Positions 15,622 through 19,556 of a DNA stretch of 19,556 bases are shown piece after piece. The notes below the pieces were generated by a model, which saw only the letters and a list, made by a program, of their open reading frames with translations, had not been told where the DNA came from and made no database searches. The DNA is from CAUUCX01 sp041844835. Its GTDB lineage: Bacteria > Bacillota > Clostridia > Peptostreptococcales > Anaerovoracaceae. The stretch lies in contig JBGZBU010000011.1 in NCBI GenBank assembly GCA_041844835.1, positions 1-19,556 of the forward strand. The letters run 5' to 3'. The first letter of the stretch is position 1. Each line of letters starts with the position of its first letter. A program made the translations under genes and the position numbers.

Positions 15622-15645
15622 TTTTACGGGGACAGATCCGTAAAA
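15622..15645. promoter_or_regulatory. Inverted repeat upstream of tetR-like gene, possible second operator
   Basis: TTTTACGG and CCGTAAAA are perfect 8-bp arms separated by GGACAGAT, 26 bp before the regulator ATG. It could be a regulator-binding site or an mRNA hairpin. It is not similar to the 11166-11179 operator, which argues against a shared regulator. Confidence 0.4.
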
Positions 15646-15670
15646 TTGATAAAAATGGAGAACTGAAAAT

Positions 15671-16309
15671 ATGAATAATTCAAAAAAAGTAAAAGAAGAA
15701 AAAATATTAAATGCAGCCATGGATTTGTTCCAAAAAAACGGATACTCGGCAACCAAAATGTCCGACATAGCGCGCCGCTGCGGAGTGGCGAAAGGGACCC
15801 TTTATCAATACTTTGACAGCAAGGAATCTCTTTTTACGAAACTAATCGACACGTATATAATGGAGGACTTTTCAAAAGCATCCGCCATAGTATCCGCAAG
15901 CAACATGTCCGCCGCAGAAAAGCTCAGAGCCTTTATATCCTTTGAAATCGCTTGCACCGCGCGATACGGAAGCAATATCTCCGCATTTGAAACGCTGCTT
16001 TTCGGAAGCAACAATGCGACATCGGGAGCATTGCTCACAGCCGTAAGAAATGTGCAGGTTTCACAGTTCACCGTTCTGCGCGAGATACTGATCGAGGGGA
16101 TGGACAGAGGGGAATTCAGGCAGATGAATCCCAGCTTCTGCAGTGCGTATATTTTGGGCTCGCTGAACTTCCTTATTCAAGAAAAATTCGGCGAATTTTC
16201 GGTCATAAATTCAGACATATCAGAAGATCCCGAAGGTGAGAAATTTATGTCGGATAATCGATGCGAAGATGAGCTTTTTTCATTAATCATTTCAGGCATA
16301 AATGCTTAA
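15671..16309 (+). CDS. TetR/AcrR-family transcriptional regulator
   Basis: This 212-aa protein has an N-terminal TetR DNA-binding domain: KEEKILNAAMDLFQKNGY, then the helix-turn-helix TKMSDIARRCGVAKGTLYQYF (about residues 27-47) and DSKESLFTKLID. The all-helical C-terminal part should bind an effector and dimerise; it is not recognisable in detail. The start has a GGAG ten bases upstream, a rather long spacing. It is the last gene of the adaptor-pump-regulator operon, 91 nt after the pump, so the repressor would be made along with its target. It most likely represses the promoter at 11159-11187 through the palindrome there and is released by a pump substrate (inference). Confidence 0.93.
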   Translation: MNNSKKVKEEKILNAAMDLFQKNGYSATKMSDIARRCGVAKGTLYQYFDSKESLFTKLIDTYIMEDFSKASAIVSASNMSAAEKLRAFISFEIACTARYGSNISAFETLLFGSNNATSGALLTAVRNVQVSQFTVLREILIEGMDRGEFRQMNPSFCSAYILGSLNFLIQEKFGEFSVINSDISEDPEGEKFMSDNRCEDELFSLIISGINA

Positions 16310-16329
16310 AACTGTCAATCTCATATGTT

Positions 16330-16377
16330 GTTTTATGTAAAATTTACAAATGCATAAACTTTTTTTGTTTTTTTATA
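16330..16377 (+). terminator. AU-rich terminator of the efflux operon
   Basis: GTTTTATG pairs with CATAAAC (7 bp with one bulged T) around an AU-rich loop that contains the inverted repeat TGTAAA/TTTACA. It is followed by seven T, a G and another seven T. The stem is weak but the T tract is long. It lies 20 nt after the tetR-like stop. Confidence 0.5.
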
Positions 16378-16406
16378 TATATTTTTAGGTTCTTTTGATA
16401 AAACCG

Positions 16407-16435
16407 GTTACATTTTTAACCTTCTGTTATATAAT
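16407..16435 (+). promoter_or_regulatory. Promoter of the NCS1 permease gene
   Basis: GTTACA (16407-16412, 4 of 6) lies exactly 17 nt before a perfect TATAAT (16430-16435). The predicted start, near 16442, gives a leader of about 75 nt. That leader begins with a potential hairpin, CGTGGG paired with CCCGCG (16441-16463, with an inner ACA/TGT pair), which could protect the 5' end of the mRNA. No purine-riboswitch core is seen. Confidence 0.62.
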
Positions 16436-16515
16436 CAGCTCGTGGGACAGCTTGTGCCCCGCGTATTATTAAAAGTTTTATTCGTTATTATTTGTTTATG
16501 TATGGAGGTAGTTGA

Positions 16516-18105
16516 ATGGCTAACTATACACAGATTGAACGCAACGGTCTTTTTGAATTGACCTCTTACGCGCGTTCCGAACTGGCGGCTTCAAAGTATT
16601 ACAATACCGACTTGGAGCCTACATCACTCGCACAGAGAACATGGACTACATATAACATTACCGCTCTTTGGATCGGTATGGCTATCTGTATTCCTTCCCT
16701 TTCTCTTGCAGCTGCACTTATTTCACTTGGTATTTCACCTTGGCTCTCGGTTATCAATGTAACTTTGGGCAACTTAATAGTACTTATCCCTATGCAGCTC
16801 AACTCGCACGCAGGTACTAAATACGGCATTCCGTTCCCTGCATTTGCGAGATTGACGTTCGGTATCAACGGTGCACAGCTGCCTGCGATACTAAGAGGTC
16901 TCGTAGCCTGCGGATGGACTTCCGTACAGGCATGGGTAGGAGGCGGTGCCGTTGCGGCGCTCCTCGGAACATTTATTCCTTTCATGGTTGACAAAACAAG
17001 AACCGTTGCTCTTCCCGGCAATCCTAGCGTAGTTGTCGGACAGCTCATCGGTTTCTTTATTTTCATGGCATTCATCGCATGGGTTGCTTACAACGGAATC
17101 GAAAAGATCAAATGGGTACAGAACATCGGATCCCCGCTTCTCGTAGTTGTAATCGTCGCTTTGTTTGCATGGTCCATAAATAACGTTACATCCGCAGGAT
17201 ATTCTTTCTCCGATGTAATGGCACAGGGCAATGACTGGGCTCTTATCGAAGCTCACGGCGGATTTGCTTTCAATTATATGGCAGGTCTGACGGCAAACAT
17301 AGCGTTCTGGGCTACACTTGCTCTGAACATTCCTGATTTCTCAAGATATGCCAAAGCTCAGAGAGTGCAGTTCCTCGGACAGCTTTATGGAATGCCTCTT
17401 CCGATGTTCGCATGCGCATATATCGGAGCGTTCTTTGCACAATCGACAAAACTCTCGATGGGCGAGCCTATCTTCGACCCTACAAACGTATTCTACTATG
17501 TAGAAAACAAACTGATGATTATTGTTGCATCCGTAGGTGTTATTGCAGCTACGATCACTACATGCGTAGCAGCGAACGTAGTTGCTCCGGCAAACGGATT
17601 CTCCAACATCGCGCCTCAGAAAATTTCATATAAGAAAGGCGTAGTCATCACTTGTATCCTGGCTATCGGCGCCAATCCTTGGTGGATATTCGGATCCGGT
17701 GCGGCATATGTATTCACATGGCTGAACAACTACGGAACGATTCTCGCACCTCTTGCCGCTATCTTCATTGCGGACTACTATGTTGCAAAACAAAAGAGGA
17801 TCGACGTAGCTTCGCTCTACATGGGTTCCAACGGCAAATACTGGTATAAGAGCGGCTGGAATGTTGCGGGCATCATCGCATGGATTGCGGCGTTCATCAT
17901 TCCGCTTGCAGGAAATACGGTTATGAAATATAACCCTGCAAACGGTGCGCCTGGTTTCCTTGATTACCTTGCAGCAAACGGATACATCGTATCTTTCGCA
18001 ATCGGATTCTTCGTATATCTTCTGCTCATGAAGACTTCCCTCGCAGGAAACTCGTTCTTGAGTGAAGATGAGCACGAAGCTCTGACGGATAGAGCTGCCG
18101 CTTAA
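16516..18105 (+). CDS. NCS1-family nucleobase/hydantoin:cation symporter
   Basis: This 529-aa membrane transporter has about 12 hydrophobic helices in a LeuT-type fold. The ATG follows GGAGG. The N-terminus LEPTSLAQRTWTTYNITALW is typical of NCS1, followed by GIPFPAFARLTFGINGAQLPA. In helix 3, GWTSVQAW puts Trp 134 and Gln 138 at the spacing of the Mhp1 hydantoin-binding pair (W117, Q121). NIAFWATLALNIPDFSRYAK supplies the second stacking Trp, and VAANVVAPANGFSN the conserved Asn region. These assignments come from memory of Mhp1 and not from an alignment. The next gene is a hydantoinase/dihydropyrimidinase, so hydantoins, dihydropyrimidines or allantoin are more likely substrates than cytosine. 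Codon choice suggests high expression. It has its own promoter and is followed by a terminator. Confidence 0.92.
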   Translation: MANYTQIERNGLFELTSYARSELAASKYYNTDLEPTSLAQRTWTTYNITALWIGMAICIPSLSLAAALISLGISPWLSVINVTLGNLIVLIPMQLNSHAGTKYGIPFPAFARLTFGINGAQLPAILRGLVACGWTSVQAWVGGGAVAALLGTFIPFMVDKTRTVALPGNPSVVVGQLIGFFIFMAFIAWVAYNGIEKIKWVQNIGSPLLVVVIVALFAWSINNVTSAGYSFSDVMAQGNDWALIEAHGGFAFNYMAGLTANIAFWATLALNIPDFSRYAKAQRVQFLGQLYGMPLPMFACAYIGAFFAQSTKLSMGEPIFDPTNVFYYVENKLMIIVASVGVIAATITTCVAANVVAPANGFSNIAPQKISYKKGVVITCILAIGANPWWIFGSGAAYVFTWLNNYGTILAPLAAIFIADYYVAKQKRIDVASLYMGSNGKYWYKSGWNVAGIIAWIAAFIIPLAGNTVMKYNPANGAPGFLDYLAANGYIVSFAIGFFVYLLLMKTSLAGNSFLSEDEHEALTDRAAA

Positions 18106-18120
18106 TACGGCATAAAGTCT

Positions 18121-18138
18121 TCAATCAGATCTGATTGA
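18121..18138. promoter_or_regulatory. Perfect 18-bp palindrome downstream of the permease
   Basis: TCAATCAGATCTGATTGA is self-complementary over all 18 bases. It lies 15 bp after the permease stop and 14 bp before the terminator hairpin. It could be an operator for control of the hydantoinase gene, or an mRNA 3' hairpin (7-bp stem, GATC loop). There is no T tract behind it. Confidence 0.55.
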
Positions 18139-18151
18139 TTAGTTGAATTCA

Positions 18152-18192
18152 GGGCTTCTCAGGGGGCGAAAAGCCCTAGAGGAGCCCTTTTT
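18152..18192 (+). terminator. Rho-independent terminator between permease and hydantoinase
   Basis: GGGCTTCTC pairs with GAGGAGCCC (9 bp, one G-U), then an A/A mismatch, then an inner GGGGC/GCCCT stem with a GAAAA loop, and TTTTT at the 3' side. The first arm could alternatively pair with AAGCCCT inside the hairpin. This could simply end the permease transcript or reduce read-through into the hydantoinase gene 54 nt away. Confidence 0.82.
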
Positions 18193-18246
18193 ACATTAAG
18201 TACGTTATTTTTCCGTTTCATTTAATATGATAGGAGGTTTGTAATT

Positions 18247-19556
18247 ATGGATTTATTGATTAAAGGCGGTACCATTATATCAGGCTCTTCCACTTTTAAG
18301 GCCGACGTTGCCGTAAAGGGGGAAAAGATTGTTGAGATAGGCAAAAACCTTAAAGCCGGCAAAAACACAAAAGTTGTAGACGCAAAAGGACTGCTGGTTC
18401 TTCCGGGCGCGATCGACGGACATACCCATCTTGATATGCCTTTCGGCGGCACGTTCTCAACAGACGACTATTTTGCGGGTACGCGTTCCGCAGCCTGCGG
18501 CGGTACCACTACGGTATTTGACTTCGCAATTCAGACAAAGGGCGAAAACATGGCGGACACCGTTAAAAGAAGAGACGCTCTCGCAGCGCCCGACGCGGCG
18601 ATCGACTACTCTTTCCACATTGGCGTAAGCGACGTTACCACTCCTGAACTGCTTGATTCCATGGAAGACGCGGTAAAAATGGGGATCACTTCGTTTAAGG
18701 TATTCATGGTTTACGATTTCGGCGTGGATGACGGTTCTTTCTATAAGGTTCTGCAGAAATCGACAAAAATCGGTGCACTCATCGGCGTGCATGCAGAAAA
18801 CAGAGATGTAAACAACGTTCTCATCGCGCAATACCTCTCCGAGGGCAAGACCGACGCTTGGTGGCACTACATGTCCAAAAACGAGGATGTAGAGGGTGAA
18901 GCGGATGTGAGAGCTATCAATCTTGCAAAAATGGCAAAGGCGCCGCTGTATATCGTTCATCTGGCCGACAAACAGGGTGTCGAAGCCGTTAAGCAGGCAA
19001 AAGCGGAAGGATTCCCTATCTTCGCGGAAACATGCCCTCAGTATCTGCACTTCACTAAAGAGGTATACAAAAGGGAAAGAGCAAGAGATTTCGTTTGCTC
19101 TCCTCCAATGAAAGGAAAAGAATCGCAAGATGCGATCTGGGATGCAATAAAGACCGGAGATATCGATACGCTTGCGACGGATCACTGCCCGTTCACAATG
19201 GCGGAAAAGGATTGGGGCATCACTAAAAAAGACGGCACACCTGGAGATTTCACAACCATCCCTAACGGTTGTGCCGGCATTGAGAATATGTACCCTTATA
19301 TCCTGTCGGAAGCAAACAAGGGCAGGATCAGTTTCAATACTGCAGTCAAAATCTCATGCGAAAATCCTGCAAAACTCTTCGGCATCGATCACCTGAAAGG
19401 TGCGATTGAGGTGGGCAGAGATGCGGACATCGTGCTCTACGATCCTAAGAAAGATTTCACCATTACAAATGACAAGATGCACGGCGATACGGATCACACT
19501 ATCTGGGAAGGCATCAAGGTAAAAGGATACCCTATCGCTACATATTCGCGCGGCAG
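18247..19556 (+). CDS. Dihydropyrimidinase / D-hydantoinase (3' end outside window)
   Basis: This cyclic amidohydrolase opens the ring of dihydropyrimidines or 5-substituted hydantoins. The ATG follows AGGAGG (18232-18237); 436 residues are in the window and the frame is still open at the end, while the family is usually about 460. All binuclear metal ligands are visible: DGHTH (His 59, His 61), GITSFKVFMVY with the carboxylated Lys 151, VHAEN (His 182), IVHLAD (His 238) and LATDHCPF with Asp 312. SPPMKG and the C-terminal DADIVLYDP are also standard. An allantoinase is less likely because the GxTSFKxFM block is hydantoinase-like. Paired with the NCS1 permease, it implies uptake and hydrolysis of a cyclic ureide. 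No convincing promoter lies between terminator and start. Confidence 0.94.
   Translation, partial: MDLLIKGGTIISGSSTFKADVAVKGEKIVEIGKNLKAGKNTKVVDAKGLLVLPGAIDGHTHLDMPFGGTFSTDDYFAGTRSAACGGTTTVFDFAIQTKGENMADTVKRRDALAAPDAAIDYSFHIGVSDVTTPELLDSMEDAVKMGITSFKVFMVYDFGVDDGSFYKVLQKSTKIGALIGVHAENRDVNNVLIAQYLSEGKTDAWWHYMSKNEDVEGEADVRAINLAKMAKAPLYIVHLADKQGVEAVKQAKAEGFPIFAETCPQYLHFTKEVYKRERARDFVCSPPMKGKESQDAIWDAIKTGDIDTLATDHCPFTMAEKDWGITKKDGTPGDFTTIPNGCAGIENMYPYILSEANKGRISFNTAVKISCENPAKLFGIDHLKGAIEVGRDADIVLYDPKKDFTITNDKMHGDTDHTIWEGIKVKGYPIATYSRG

Noticed and set aside
16436..16515. Purine or preQ1 riboswitch before the NCS1 permease
   Set aside because: The leader is only about 75 nt and lacks the conserved junction or pseudoknot bases; only a simple hairpin is seen.
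1..19556. CRISPR array, prophage, insertion sequence or defence island
   Set aside because: No regularly spaced repeats of suitable length, no cas, transposase, integrase, phage or toxin-like genes are present; the tandem repeats are two- or three-copy and unspaced.

Overview
The window looks like a chromosomal segment of an anaerobic, probably gut-associated Clostridia-type bacterium (Bacillota). The reasons are strong AGGAGG-type ribosome-binding sites on nearly every gene, U-tailed intrinsic terminators, a YprB-like RNase H-fold exonuclease, a lipoprotein-type PotD, and an RND pump encoded with an adaptor but no TolC. The taxonomic call is inference. No rRNA, tRNA, CRISPR array, insertion sequence or prophage gene was found. 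Most of the window is ordinary, well-packed chromosome.

Layout. (1) 1-1772, + strand: the 3' end of potC and all of potD, a polyamine ABC importer. (2) 1773-2319: a long spacer holding a sigma-70 promoter, the remains of a small gene, a strong terminator and a compact possible RNA structure. (3) 2320-5283, + strand: a saccharopine-dehydrogenase-fold oxidoreductase and an APC permease resembling polyamine-uptake transporters, closed by a very strong hairpin that also serves the convergent operon. (4) 8847/8955-5488, - strand: YprB-like exonuclease, metallophosphoesterase and proA, overlapping or nearly so. (5) 8956-9380: a spacer with tandem repeats and the promoter of a homoserine dehydrogenase lacking an ACT domain (9381-10352, +), convergent with endonuclease III (nth, 11099-10440, -). 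(6) 11159-16309, + strand: promoter with an embedded palindromic operator, RND adaptor, RND pump and TetR regulator. (7) 16407-19556, + strand: an NCS1 permease of the hydantoin/nucleobase type and a dihydropyrimidinase/D-hydantoinase that runs off the window, with a terminator and an 18-bp palindrome between them.

How the genes may work together. PotCD plus the PUT-like permease and the dehydrogenase could form a polyamine or basic amino acid uptake and oxidation neighbourhood. The NCS1 permease and hydantoinase form a clear uptake-and-ring-opening pair for cyclic ureides. The TetR gene most likely controls the pump through the operator in the pump promoter. The most unusual material is non-coding: the 1842-2260 leader region and the short tandem duplications seen in several intergenic spacers.
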